Assembly: GCA_009911185.1 (NCBI GenBank)
Contig: QXWW01000012.1
Coordinates: forward strand, 44,242 to 108,241
From: Lachnospiraceae bacterium
GTDB lineage: Bacteria; Bacillota; Clostridia; Lachnospirales; Lachnospiraceae
Direction of reading: 5' to 3'
DNA: 64,000 bases
Made by a program: the position numbers and the translations under genes. The notes below the pieces were generated by a model, which saw only the letters and a list, made by a program, of their open reading frames with translations, had not been told where the DNA came from and did no database searches. Shown one piece after another: positions 54,490 through 63,194 of this stretch (the stretch's first letter is position 1; each line of letters starts with the position of its first letter).

Positions 54490-54729
54490 GTGGCAGTATT
54501 AAAGACAGTATTAATGGTAATATTTATATTAATCAGCATAGTTTTGACAGTGATTGTTTTAATGCAGGAAGGCAAATCAGCAGGACTTGGAGCCATCAGT
54601 GGCGCTGCAGACACCTACTGGGGCAAGAATAAAGGCCGTTCCATGGAGGGAAGGCTTGTGATGATAACCAGATGTATGGTTGTCCTGTTTCTGGTAATTG
54701 CGGCTGTATTAAATATTGGAAGCTTTTAA
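54490..54729 (+). CDS. secG: Protein-export translocase subunit SecG
   Basis: The 79-residue protein has two transmembrane helices (about residues 4-25 and 57-77) and the SecG loop VLMQEGKSAGLGAISG between them, which is diagnostic. It assists the SecYEG channel. The start is GTG 54490, 8 bases after GCAGGAGG. secG next to rnr and smpB-ssrA is a conserved Firmicutes order (secG-rnr-smpB-ssrA); here a repeat element has been inserted between secG and rnr. Confidence 0.95.
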   Translation: MAVLKTVLMVIFILISIVLTVIVLMQEGKSAGLGAISGAADTYWGKNKGRSMEGRLVMITRCMVVLFLVIAAVLNIGSF

Positions 54730-54748
54730 GAAGCGAATATTCAATGAG

Positions 54749-54775
54749 AGACTGTCGGAAACGGCAGTCTTTTTC
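54749..54775 (+). terminator. Terminator after secG
   Basis: AGACTGTCG and CGGCAGTCT around loop GAAA form a stem with one wobble pair followed by TTTTTC. This breaks the secG-rnr transcript. Confidence 0.88.
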
Positions 54776-55004
54776 TTCTATAGGAAAGAGCTTTTTATAG
54801 AATAAAAGTAAATGTGTGCACGTGTGCAGAAGGATATATGCTGCGAAAGTCAACCGTCCTAAGGCATTCCCCAGGCAAGCCAGACAATACATTAGTATTC
54901 CTTAGGACAAATCTGCACGCGTCGCGGAAAAATCGTCCAGATCCCCATGAATGAGGGAAATAGGCAGCGGAAGCGGGAAGCTTATGTTGTTTTGTCCTAT
55001 AGAA
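54771..55004 (+). repeat. Modular intergenic repeat family 1, copy e
   Basis: It begins in the secG terminator T tract with CTTCTATAGGAAAGAGC, then has GGATATATGCTGCGAAAG, ACCGTCCTAAGGCATTCCCC with GCAAGCC, a second half TTCCTTAGGACAAATCTGCAC, and later GAATGAGGGAAATAGGCAG. CCTAAGG and CCTTAGG are inverted, so the middle can fold back on itself. It ends near TTTTGTCCTATAG, an inverted echo of its first bases. Confidence 0.65.
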
Positions 55005-55081
55005 ACTATCGTACTATGGCAGAGATGATTATCTCGCGGAAGCAGTCTGTTTGTTGGTTTTATAAAATGTAGGAGAAATAA

Positions 55082-57211
55082 ATGGAGAAGGAATTATTAG
55101 AAAACAGAAAAAAAATGATCTACGAGTTTATGTGCAGCGATCTTTATGTGCCTATGAAAATCAAGGAGCTTGCCATTCTTTTAAACGTTCCCAGGGAAGA
55201 GCGTCCTGCGCTGGAGGAGGTATTAAACGAGTTATTGCTGGAAGGAAAGATAGAATTGTCCAAACGCGGCAAATATTCTAAATCAGAAGGTAAATTTCTT
55301 ACAGGTGTGTTTAACGGAACTGCCAGAGGATTTGGATTTGTTACTGTAGAGGGAGAAGAGGAGGATATTTTTATATCAGAATCACAAGTGAACGGCGCAA
55401 TCCATGGAGACATCGTTCAAGTAGCGTTATCAACAGCTCATGCCTCTTCCGGCAAACGCCGGGAAGGCGCTGTGGTAAAAATTTTGCAGAGAGGGTTGAC
55501 CCAGGTAGTGGGAACCTTTCAGAAAAGCAAAAACTTTGGTTTTGTAATCCCGGATAATCTGAAGCTGGGGCAGGATATTTTTATTCCGATAGAACATTCC
55601 AGGGCGGCTGTGGACGGTCATAAAGTTGTGGTGGAAATTACGGATTACGGGAACGACAGAAGAAAGCCAGAGGGAAAAGTGACGGAGATTATTGGGCATA
55701 TCAATGATCCTGGAACAGACATCATGTCTATTGTAAAAGGATACGGCCTTCCCGTGGATTTTCCGGAAAAAGTCCTGCGCCAGGCGGAAACGGTAGGGAA
55801 ACCGGTAAGCACCGCTGATATGGCGGGGCGTATGGATTTGCGGGACTGGCAGATGGTGACGATAGATGGGGAAGACGCCAAGGATTTAGACGACGCCGTT
55901 TCTTTGACCAGAGAAGGAGAACGTTACCGGCTGGGCGTGCATATTGCTGATGTGGCAAATTATGTTCAGGAACACAGCGCCCTGGATGTGGAGGCATTGG
56001 AACGGGGTACCAGTGTGTATCTGACAGACCGTGTGATTCCTATGCTGCCGCATACACTGTCAAATGGAATCTGTTCGTTAAATGCCGGACAGGACCGGCT
56101 TGCATTGAGCTGTATGATGCTGATTGACCCAAAAGGAAACGTTATCGACCATAAAATAGCAGAGACCGTGGTCAGGGTAGACCAAAGGATGAGCTATACC
56201 AGCGTTCGCAAAATTTTAAAGGATAAAGATGAATCGGAAAGAGCGAAATATCGGGAGCTGGTTCCTATGTTTGAATGCATGGAAGAACTGGCTGCGATTC
56301 TGAGAAAGAGGCGCAGAAAGCGCGGTTCGATTGACTTTGATTTTCCAGAAACCAAGATTGTTCTGGATGGGCGGGGCAGGCCATTGGAAATCAAACCGTA
56401 TGAACGCAATGTTGCGACCAGAATTATCGAGGATTTTATGCTGATTGCCAATGAGACGGTGGCGCAGGATTTTTTTTGGCAGGAAATTCCTTTTATCTAC
56501 CGCACCCATGATACGCCGGATTCTGAGAAAATTCACAAATTGGGTACGTTTATCAACAATTTTGGTTATTCCATGAAAATCGGGCAGGACGAAATCCATC
56601 CCAAGGAATTGCAGAAGTTGCTGTTGAAAATAGAGGATACGCCAGAAGAACCTTTGCTCAGCCGGCTGACGCTCCGCTCTATGAAACGGGCGAAATATAC
56701 CACGCAAAATACCGGACATTTCGGTTTGGCAACCCAATATTACTGCCACTTTACTTCGCCGATTCGCCGTTACCCGGATCTGCAGATTCATCGTATCATC
56801 AAGGAAACGCTGCGAGGGAGAATGAATGAGAAAAGGATTTCTCATTATGAAGGGATTCTGCCGCAGACAGCAGCGCAGTCCAGCGCCAGAGAACGACGTG
56901 CCGACGAAGCGGAGCGTGAAACGGACAAATTGAAAAAAGTACAGTACATGTCAGAACATATCGGAGAAACGTTTCAGGGAGTGATTTCCAGCGTGACGGC
57001 ATGGGGCATGTATGTGGAATTGCCAAATACGGTGGAAGGAATGATACATGTCACGAATCTGAACGATGATTATTATCATTTCAATGAAGAGGCTTATGAG
57101 CTGACAGGCGAGAGTACAGGCAAAACATATAAACTGGGGCAGAAGCTTGAAGTTGTGGTGGCAGACACGGACGAGTATATGCGTACCATCGACTTTATTC
57201 TGCCAGAATAA
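55082..57211 (+). CDS. rnr: Ribonuclease R
   Basis: RNase R is a 3'-5' exoribonuclease that degrades structured RNA and works with tmRNA-SmpB in mRNA clearance. The 709-residue protein has a short helical N-terminus, two cold-shock-like domains (about residues 65-210; GVFNGTARGFGFVTVEG), the RNB domain with IDGEDAKDLDDAVSL (about 262-276, metal-binding Asp) and TSPIRRYPDLQIHR, and a C-terminal S1 domain (TFQGVISSVTAWGMYVEL). AGGAGAAATAA precedes the ATG. It is upstream of smpB and ssrA, whose products it cooperates with. Confidence 0.97.
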   Translation: MEKELLENRKKMIYEFMCSDLYVPMKIKELAILLNVPREERPALEEVLNELLLEGKIELSKRGKYSKSEGKFLTGVFNGTARGFGFVTVEGEEEDIFISESQVNGAIHGDIVQVALSTAHASSGKRREGAVVKILQRGLTQVVGTFQKSKNFGFVIPDNLKLGQDIFIPIEHSRAAVDGHKVVVEITDYGNDRRKPEGKVTEIIGHINDPGTDIMSIVKGYGLPVDFPEKVLRQAETVGKPVSTADMAGRMDLRDWQMVTIDGEDAKDLDDAVSLTREGERYRLGVHIADVANYVQEHSALDVEALERGTSVYLTDRVIPMLPHTLSNGICSLNAGQDRLALSCMMLIDPKGNVIDHKIAETVVRVDQRMSYTSVRKILKDKDESERAKYRELVPMFECMEELAAILRKRRRKRGSIDFDFPETKIVLDGRGRPLEIKPYERNVATRIIEDFMLIANETVAQDFFWQEIPFIYRTHDTPDSEKIHKLGTFINNFGYSMKIGQDEIHPKELQKLLLKIEDTPEEPLLSRLTLRSMKRAKYTTQNTGHFGLATQYYCHFTSPIRRYPDLQIHRIIKETLRGRMNEKRISHYEGILPQTAAQSSARERRADEAERETDKLKKVQYMSEHIGETFQGVISSVTAWGMYVELPNTVEGMIHVTNLNDDYYHFNEEAYELTGESTGKTYKLGQKLEVVVADTDEYMRTIDFILPE

Positions 57212-57227
57212 ACAGCAGAGTATAAAT

Positions 57228-57364
57228 AGGTAATTGCAAATCAACAAATTATTAATTTTTCATATATTATTTCTGTAAGCATTATATTATATAAGATCAA
57301 GTATAAGATACAGACGCTGCCAGGTATATGAGATTTATAAAATAATTTTCTTTTGCAATTACCT
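57228..57364 (+). repeat. 137-bp AT-rich element bounded by 13-bp perfect inverted repeats
   Basis: AGGTAATTGCAAA (57228-57240) and TTTGCAATTACCT (57352-57364) are exact inverted repeats with 111 bp of AT-rich sequence between. The right arm ends just before the smpB ribosome site GGAAAGGAAAT. It fills the rnr-smpB gap. It may be a miniature inverted-repeat element or a long hairpin affecting smpB; no transposase is present. Confidence 0.6.
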
Positions 57365-57378
57365 GGAAAGGAAATAAA

Positions 57379-57846
57379 ATGGGGAAAGGAACCGTTAAGT
57401 TAATAGCCAATAATAAAAAGGCTTTTCACGATTATTTTATTGAAGATAAATATGAGGCAGGCATCAGTCTTGCGGGTACGGAAGTAAAATCGCTGCGGAT
57501 GGGGAAATGTTCCGTCAAGGAGTCTTTTATCCGCATCGAACATGGTGAAGTTATCATATACGGGATGCATATCAGTCCATACGAAAAGGGAAATATTTTT
57601 AACAAAGACCCCCTTCGTCCCAGAAAGCTCCTCATGCACAGATACGAGATTAATAAGATAGCGGGGAAAATGAAGGAAAAAGGCTATACCGTTGTCCCGC
57701 TGCAGGTTTATTTTAAGGGAAGCCTGGTGAAAGTGGAGATTGCTCTTGCACGGGGAAAGAAACTGTATGATAAACGGCAGGATATTGCTAAAAAAGATAT
57801 GCGCAGGGAATCAGAGCGGGAATTCAAGGTAAAAAACCTGTATTAA
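57379..57846 (+). CDS. smpB: tmRNA-binding protein SmpB
   Basis: SmpB delivers tmRNA to stalled ribosomes. The 155-residue basic protein shows [35 protein letters not shown], the [18 protein letters not shown] segment and the C-terminal basic tail [15 protein letters not shown]. Length is standard. It starts after GGAAAGG. Its RNA partner ssrA lies 63 bp downstream behind its own promoter, and RNase R, which clears the released mRNA, is upstream, so the rescue system is complete in one place. Confidence 0.97.
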   Translation: MGKGTVKLIANNKKAFHDYFIEDKYEAGISLAGTEVKSLRMGKCSVKESFIRIEHGEVIIYGMHISPYEKGNIFNKDPLRPRKLLMHRYEINKIAGKMKEKGYTVVPLQVYFKGSLVKVEIALARGKKLYDKRQDIAKKDMRRESEREFKVKNLY

Positions 57847-57848
57847 TC

Positions 57849-57878
57849 TTGACTTTACCGTTACTCTGCTGGTATAAT
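57849..57878 (+). promoter_or_regulatory. Promoter of ssrA
   Basis: TTGACT (57849-57854) and TATAAT (57873-57878) are 18 bp apart and lie 31 bp before the mature tmRNA 5' end. Confidence 0.85.
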
Positions 57879-57909
57879 ATATTAGCGCTGGACAAAAGCG
57901 TTTTAACCA

Positions 57910-58252
57910 GGGGTTGTACTGGTTTCGACGGGGGTTGTGCAGCTATGGAAGCCATTGGCGGCTCCTGACCGCCTTAAAACGGGAACAATAAATATAAACG
58001 CTGAAGACAATTTAGCAATCGCTGCCTAGTTGCAGCAGTCGGCCTTAGACCACCCACAGTTTAAGATACCGGCTTCGACTATGTGGGAAACGACATGCGT
58101 TAAGCTTTGCGCGCATGGGCGTAGTATGAAGCTACTGAAACCGGAAGCCTGTCATTAGGCGTCCAGCAGAGGGAATGACAAATTAATGACTGTAATGGGA
58201 GATGCCATAGTGAATTGACTTTCGGACAGGGGTTCGATTCCCCTCAGCTCCA
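57910..58252 (+). ncRNA. ssrA: Transfer-messenger RNA
   Basis: The 343-base tmRNA begins GGGGTTGTACTGGTTTCGAC, the usual 5' signature, and ends with a T-arm (GGGGTTCGATTCCCC) and CAGCTCCA; GGGGTTG at the 5' end pairs with CAGCTCC at 58245-58251. The tag frame reads N-A-E-D-N-L-A-I-A-A and stops at TAG 58027-58029, giving the hydrophobic A-A end recognised by proteases. Pseudoknot-forming segments follow. CCA is not encoded. It is the last gene of the rnr-smpB-ssrA block. Confidence 0.97.
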
Positions 58253-58286
58253 TCTTTTTATATTTTTGAGAAGAGGAGGTAGTTTT

Positions 58287-58463
58287 ATGCCATCAGAAAA
58301 AGAATTGACAGACACATTGCTTCAAATGTATGGGGAAAATAGAAGAGCAAGATATGCACAAGACATGGCGGAAGAGTTAGATTATCAGGCGGCGATGTTA
58401 AAAGAACGTCTTGCTCACCTTGGAGTAACAGATTTAAGTCAATTTGAGAAGCCACGGAAATAA
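58287..58463 (+). CDS. Small 58-residue soluble protein, function unknown
   Basis: ATG 58287 follows a perfect AGGAGG by 8 bases and lies only 34 bp after tmRNA. The product (MPSEKELTDTLLQMYGEN at its start) is charged, helix-rich and has no membrane segment; it contains ARYAQDMAEELDYQAAMLKE, suggesting a short coiled coil. A longer reading frame from 58215 overlaps tmRNA and is spurious. I do not recognise the family. The clear ribosome site makes it a probable gene, possibly cotranscribed with ssrA since no terminator separates them. Confidence 0.65.
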   Translation: MPSEKELTDTLLQMYGENRRARYAQDMAEELDYQAAMLKERLAHLGVTDLSQFEKPRK

Positions 58464-58486
58464 TTAATTTTGTTTATGTTTGGAGT

Positions 58487-58567
58487 TTGCAGACGAGAAT
58501 CACACCGCAGTGGACAACGTACACCGTTGCCTTAAGTGTTTGATGCGCGATTCGTCTGCTCCACTTT
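58487..58567 (+). terminator. Long structured hairpin after the small protein gene
   Basis: GCAGACGAGAATC near 58489 pairs with GATTCGTCTGC near 58550-58560 (one 2-base bulge), enclosing a smaller CAACG/CGTTG stem. TCCACTTTTATTTG follows, so it can terminate transcription from ssrA and the small gene. Its size (about 80 bases) is larger than a minimal terminator. Confidence 0.5.
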
Positions 58568-58609
58568 TATTTGCGGTAGGATAACATTCAGAGGAAATGA
58601 GGTTGTAAA

Positions 58610-59971
58610 ATGGGAATTGGAAATTCAAATAAAAAACTTGTAAAATCAGTGGCAGAATTGAAGAATACCAACTATTCCAGAAATCCGGAATTGAATGAGA
58701 TGTATAACAGACTTTCCAGCGGCAGAAAACAATTTGCAGAGATTCTGGAGAAGAATATTAAGGCCGTGATGCAGATTAGTTCCTTGGATCTGACATTACA
58801 ATATGAAACGGATAAGATTTTGGAAATTTCCCGCAATGTGAGCAGGGCGGCAGAGGTTATATTTGGAACAAATACCAGCAGTGGCAAAGATGGCAATAAT
58901 TCTCTGGAAGAACTGACAAATACAATTATTAAGGTTTCAGAGGATACGGATGAGGTATACCGTAAGATAGAGACAGGCCAGGGAGAATTGACAGCCATCC
59001 GCGATCTTTCTGACCAGGCAATCGGCGTGTCCCAGGAGATGGGAAAGGATATGGAAGAACTGATAGAAGTGATCAACCATATGAATGAAGTGATTTCCGG
59101 GATTGAGTCAATTTCACGCCAGACCAATCTGCTTGCATTGAACGCGTCAATTGAAGCGGCAAGGGCAGGTCGGGCCGGAAGAGGCTTTGCCGTAGTAGCG
59201 GATGAAATACGTTCTCTGGCAGAAGAGACACAGACACTGACAGGCAGTATGGGAACATTTGTAGAGGGAGTCAAGGTTGCTTCTCAGAAGAGTTCCGGCA
59301 GTACCGGCAATACGATAGAAGCGCTGAGGACGATGACAGAAAAGATAGGAAATGTGTGGAAGATAAACGATGAAAATCAGAGACATGTTTCCGAGGTCAG
59401 CCAGGCAGTTACCTCTCTGGCAGCAGTCAGTGAGGAAATCAGCAGTACCATGTCTGAGATGGAGAACCAACTAAAAAACAGTACGGACTTTATGAGTGAG
59501 ATTGGCGCGGAGCTTGCCAAGGCGAAAGAACCTGTGGTGGAGATAGAGAGAACTCTGGATGAAGCAGTGAAACAGATGGGAGATATGTCAAAGGATGCAT
59601 TTTACCATCTTGAGAACCGGGAATTTGCTACATATGTAAAAAATGCCATTACGGCCCATCAGACCTGGATTTCTAATCTGGAAAAAATGGTAAGGGATAA
59701 AGTGATTATGCCTCTGCAGCTTGATTCATCCAAATGCGGTTTTGGACATTTTTACTATTCCATTACTCCGGATATTCAGGAAATCCGCGGTATCTGGGAT
59801 GGTCTCGGCGAGAAGCACCGGAAATTTCACGGATATGGATCAGATGTCATACAGGCGTTATTTGATGAAGATTATGCCAGAGCAAATCAGTTGTGTACAG
59901 AAGCGCGCGAGTATTCCAAAGAACTTATTTCTGATATGGAACAGATGGTTCGTATTGCAGAAAGTAAATAA
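58610..59971 (+). CDS. Soluble methyl-accepting chemoreceptor with C-terminal CZB zinc-binding domain
   Basis: The 453-residue protein has no transmembrane segment. Residues about 40-310 are the helical signalling domain, with the hairpin tip [18 protein letters not shown] and [18 protein letters not shown]. The C-terminus (about 340-445) is a CZB domain: the His of [21 protein letters not shown] (Cys-x3-His) and HRKFHGYG provide the usual zinc ligands. CZB receptors sense zinc-linked or hypochlorous-acid-type signals. GAGGAAATGAGG precedes the ATG. No che genes are nearby; it may work with a chemotaxis array or another kinase elsewhere. Confidence 0.92.
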   Translation: MGIGNSNKKLVKSVAELKNTNYSRNPELNEMYNRLSSGRKQFAEILEKNIKAVMQISSLDLTLQYETDKILEISRNVSRAAEVIFGTNTSSGKDGNNSLEELTNTIIKVSEDTDEVYRKIETGQGELTAIRDLSDQAIGVSQEMGKDMEELIEVINHMNEVISGIESISRQTNLLALNASIEAARAGRAGRGFAVVADEIRSLAEETQTLTGSMGTFVEGVKVASQKSSGSTGNTIEALRTMTEKIGNVWKINDENQRHVSEVSQAVTSLAAVSEEISSTMSEMENQLKNSTDFMSEIGAELAKAKEPVVEIERTLDEAVKQMGDMSKDAFYHLENREFATYVKNAITAHQTWISNLEKMVRDKVIMPLQLDSSKCGFGHFYYSITPDIQEIRGIWDGLGEKHRKFHGYGSDVIQALFDEDYARANQLCTEAREYSKELISDMEQMVRIAESK

Positions 59972-60011
59972 AATCCTGTGGGCCGGCGGGCCAAGGATAA
60001 GGCAAAGTAAA

Positions 60012-60066
60012 AGAGAAAATGCTTGAAGTCTTGTATTTACAGGGAAAAGGCATTTTCTCTTTTTTA
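60012..60066 (+). terminator. Terminator after the chemoreceptor gene
   Basis: AGAGAAAATGC (from 60012) pairs with GCATTTTCTCT (to 60060), loop about 26 bases, followed by TTTTTTAT. Repeat copy f begins in this T tract. Confidence 0.9.
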
Positions 60067-60236
60067 TCTTATAGGAAAGACCTTGCCACGCGAAAGCGTG
60101 AAGTATCTTTCCTGAAGACAAAAATATGCGTACAAGAGGAATTATGTGCAAAAGCGCCGTGCGCGGCGCGGCAAAGAGTGCAATCCCCTCAAGATGAGGG
60201 GGAGGGAGCTGAAGTGGGCTTGCCCACTTTGTTTTA
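60061..60236 (+). repeat. Modular intergenic repeat family 1, best-preserved copy f
   Basis: It starts TTTTTATCTTATAGGAAAG, has the perfect-looking hairpin CACGC-GAAA-GCGTG, TATCTTTCCT, ATATGCGTAC, AAGAGGAATTATGTGC, a GC-rich GCGCCGTGCGCGGCGCGG stem, CCCCTCAAGATGAGGGG and a closing hairpin AAGTGGGC-TT-GCCCACTT (60212-60229) followed by TGTTTT. That last hairpin is terminator-like. The order of modules equals copy c. Confidence 0.75.
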
Positions 60237-60247
60237 AGGAGAATAGG

Positions 60248-60859
60248 ATGGATGAATTTACAATGATTGTTGAAGGAGTTATGTTCAGGGATAAAATTAT
60301 GGCGCAGAAAGCCTGTCATGAGGCAGAGAGCATACAATATGTGAGAAGTAAGCTGGATATGGAGAACCCAAGAATGGTTTTGGAAATGTACCATAAATTA
60401 TTAAAAGAAAATGTCTTTCAAACAGTGGTGGGACTGATGTATTTAAAGGAGCTGCAAAGCTATCTCCTGATGTCGCCGGAACTTGCCGGAGAAGAGCTTC
60501 AGGCGATTGAACTGCCGGCGTCTTTTGCCGCAGAAACAGTTCAGGAGGAAACAATCGAATGGTATGCGCAGCATTTAGAAGAGCTGAAACAACGGGAAAG
60601 AACCACAGGATTTCAAAAGCGCAGGGCGGAAGAAAGGGAAAAAAAGAGCCGCAAACAATTGCGTTTTAGCCTCATGTGTTGCCTGTTTTTGTTTCTTGTG
60701 GCGGCGGGTATGGGTGTGATTACTTTGACGGGCAGCCATCCCAATATCATTAATTATGAAAATAAAATCATCAATAAATATGAAGCATGGGAAGCAGATC
60801 TGGAAAGCCGGGAGCAAAGCCTGAAAGAACAGCAGAAAGAATCGGGCGGCGCTCCCTGA
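60248..60859 (+). CDS. Single-pass membrane protein of unknown function
   Basis: I start at ATG 60248 (203 residues), 6 bases after AAGGAG; an upstream in-frame ATG lies inside the repeat. The first 130 residues are helical and soluble (EGVMFRDKIMAQKACHEA, KELQSYLLMSPELAGEE), followed by a very basic stretch (KRRAEEREKKSRKQ), one transmembrane helix (about 140-160, CCLFLFLVAAGMGVITL) and an external charged helix (EADLESREQSLKEQQKE). I do not recognise a named family. It lies between a chemoreceptor and a two-component pair, but has its own gap on both sides. Confidence 0.75.
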   Translation: MDEFTMIVEGVMFRDKIMAQKACHEAESIQYVRSKLDMENPRMVLEMYHKLLKENVFQTVVGLMYLKELQSYLLMSPELAGEELQAIELPASFAAETVQEETIEWYAQHLEELKQRERTTGFQKRRAEEREKKSRKQLRFSLMCCLFLFLVAAGMGVITLTGSHPNIINYENKIINKYEAWEADLESREQSLKEQQKESGGAP

Positions 60860-60958
60860 GGACGTTTCACAGATTTAACATAATTGTGTGATATTCTTCT
60901 GAAAAAGAAAGATTTGCCTTGACTGGGCGGGACCAGAATAACGAAAGGTGTGAGAAGA

Positions 60959-61636
60959 ATGGAAAAATTAAAAATACTTGTAGTGGATGATGAGAGCAGG
61001 ATGCGTAAACTGGTGCGCGATTTTCTGGTAAAGCAGGATTTTGAAGTGGCGGAGGCTGTAGACGGTGAGGACGCCTTAAATCAATTTTATGAGCAAAAGG
61101 ACATTGCGCTGATTATTCTGGATGTAATGATGCCTAAAATCAATGGGTGGGAGGTCTGCAGAGAGATACGGGAAAGCTCTAAGGTTCCGATTATTATGCT
61201 GACGGCGAAGGGGGAAGAGAGCGACGAGCTGCAGGGGTTTGACATAGGCGCGGATGAGTATATTTCCAAACCTTTCAGTCCCAGGATTCTGGTGGCGAGG
61301 GTGGAGGCAATTTTAAGGCGTACTGGAAGGAATGACGAGCAGATTTTGGAAATAGGGGGAATTTCCATTGACAAGCTTGGGCATCAGGTAACGGTTGATG
61401 AAAGAGAGCTGGAATTAAGTTACAAAGAATTTGAACTGTTGACTTATTTTATAGAGAATAAGGGAATCGCCCTTTCCAGAGAGAAAATATTGAACCACGT
61501 GTGGAATTACGATTATTTTGGAGATGCCAGAACCATTGATACGCATGTGAAGAAGCTGCGCAGCAAGCTTGGAAATAAAGGAGACTATATTAAGACCATC
61601 TGGGGTATGGGGTACAAGTTCGAGGTAGAAGCATGA
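60959..61636 (+). CDS. OmpR-family response regulator
   Basis: The 225-residue protein has a receiver domain with VVDDESRM (acidic pocket), phosphoacceptor D55 in ALIILDVMMP, and the Lys of YISKPFSPRIL, then a winged-helix DNA-binding domain (about 125-222) with FELLTYFIENKGIALSRE, a DARTIDTHVKKLR recognition helix and the GMGYKFE wing. ATG 60959 fits the GAAAGGTG site better than GTG 60950. Its stop overlaps the kinase start by 4 bp (ATGA), so the two are coupled. Target genes are unknown. Confidence 0.94.
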   Translation: MEKLKILVVDDESRMRKLVRDFLVKQDFEVAEAVDGEDALNQFYEQKDIALIILDVMMPKINGWEVCREIRESSKVPIIMLTAKGEESDELQGFDIGADEYISKPFSPRILVARVEAILRRTGRNDEQILEIGGISIDKLGHQVTVDERELELSYKEFELLTYFIENKGIALSREKILNHVWNYDYFGDARTIDTHVKKLRSKLGNKGDYIKTIWGMGYKFEVEA

Positions 61637-63105
61637 GACATTCCATCACAGGGAAAATTACGGCGATTATGATTAGTATTGTAGCGGGAACCGTGCTGCT
61701 TTGCTGGTTTATAAATAATACAATGCTGGAGTCCTATTATGTGGAACACAAACAAAGGACGCTTTTGGACACTTTTGAGATGGTGGACAAAGAGAGCGGG
61801 GCAGGAAAGACGGACAGGGAACACTTTCTGATCCGTTTGGAGAGGCAATGTACAAACAGCAATATTACAATGATGATTATCAGTTCCGACAGAACCATTA
61901 TGTATTCCAACGTGGGAGATGATGAACGGCTTCTGCTTCAGTTTTTAAATTTGGTTTTTTATCAGGATAATGAAGACACACAGGTACTGAAAAATACGTC
62001 TCAATATATGGTGGAAAAGACAAAAGACAGCAGGCTGGAGTCAGATTATCTGGTGCTATGGGGCAATCTGCAGAATGGCAATATGATATTGATGCGTACG
62101 GCCGTGGAGAGTATTAAGGAAAGTGTGGGAATTGCCAACCGTTTTCTTGCCTATGTGGGCGTTACGGCAGTGATTATGTGCGCGCTTATTATTTATATCG
62201 TGACCAGACGTATTACGAACCCTATTCTGCAGCTTGCAGATATTTCCAGGCGCATGACGAATCTGGATTTTGACGCGAAATTTCACAGTAAAGGACATAA
62301 CGAAGTGGATTTGCTGGGGGAACATATGAACCAAATGTCTGAGACTTTAGAGAAAACCATTTCAGAATTAAAAAGCGCCAATAACGAATTGAAAATCGAC
62401 ATTGAACGGAAAACTGAAATTGATAAGATGCGCAAGGAGTTCATTTCTAACGTGTCTCATGAACTGAAAACGCCAATTGCTCTGGTCCAGGGCTATGCAG
62501 AAGGACTTAAGGAATGTATCAATGACGATGCGGCAAGCCGTGAATTTTACTGTGAAGTGATTATGGACGAAGCAGATAAAATGAACAAGCTTGTAAAAAA
62601 TTTACTGACTTTAAATCAGTTGGAATCTGGCAGTGAGCAGGTGGTATTTGAGAGGTTTGATTTGATGGAGGTAATATTTGGCGTGGTAAATGCCACGGCA
62701 ATCCTCCGGGAACAAAATGATATCAGTCTTGAAGTATACGGGCGGCAGCCGGAGTATGTATGGGCGGATGAATTTAAGACGGAGCAGGTGTTAATGAATT
62801 ATATCAGCAATGCCATTCATTATGCGGCGGGGCAGAAAAAAATAGAGGTTACCGTGGTTCCAGGAGCAGATACCGTAAGAGTGGAAGTGTTTAATACTGG
62901 CAATCCAATTCCGGAAGAAGAACTCGCCCATATCTGGGAGAAATTCTATAAGGTGGATAAAGCCAGAACCAGAGAGTATGGGGGAAACGGGATAGGCCTG
63001 TCGATTGTAAAGGCAATTATGGATTCGTTTCACCGGGAATGCGGCGTCATAAACGAGGCAAACGGAGTAAAATTCTGGTTTGAACTGGATAGTAAAAGTC
63101 AATAG
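61633..63105 (+). CDS. Membrane sensor histidine kinase
   Basis: The 490-residue kinase has two transmembrane helices (about residues 9-30 and 174-196) enclosing a 140-residue external sensor domain, a HAMP linker (RRITNPILQLADISRRM), the H box FISNVSHELKTPIALVQ (His276) and a HATPase domain with NYISNAIHYA (N box), VFNTGNPIPEEEL (G1) and YGGNGIGLSIVKAIM (G2). It pairs with the upstream OmpR-type regulator. The signal is not apparent. The C-terminal layout is that of Lachnospiraceae housekeeping-type sensors. Confidence 0.95.
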   Translation: MRHSITGKITAIMISIVAGTVLLCWFINNTMLESYYVEHKQRTLLDTFEMVDKESGAGKTDREHFLIRLERQCTNSNITMMIISSDRTIMYSNVGDDERLLLQFLNLVFYQDNEDTQVLKNTSQYMVEKTKDSRLESDYLVLWGNLQNGNMILMRTAVESIKESVGIANRFLAYVGVTAVIMCALIIYIVTRRITNPILQLADISRRMTNLDFDAKFHSKGHNEVDLLGEHMNQMSETLEKTISELKSANNELKIDIERKTEIDKMRKEFISNVSHELKTPIALVQGYAEGLKECINDDAASREFYCEVIMDEADKMNKLVKNLLTLNQLESGSEQVVFERFDLMEVIFGVVNATAILREQNDISLEVYGRQPEYVWADEFKTEQVLMNYISNAIHYAAGQKKIEVTVVPGADTVRVEVFNTGNPIPEEELAHIWEKFYKVDKARTREYGGNGIGLSIVKAIMDSFHRECGVINEANGVKFWFELDSKSQ

Positions 63106-63194
63106 CAGGGAATTTGTCATACAGGAGATACCACAGATTCTTGATTTCTCTTGCACATGTCAAACATGCAAGAGTAGTAAAAGGATTTATTTTA

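Noticed and set aside
54771..55081. Small genes inside the repeat copy between secG and rnr
   Set aside because: Frames are short, lack ribosome sites and follow repeat motifs shared with other non-coding copies.
57379..57846. Minus-strand frames over smpB
   Set aside because: They are shadows of smpB and lack starts with ribosome sites.
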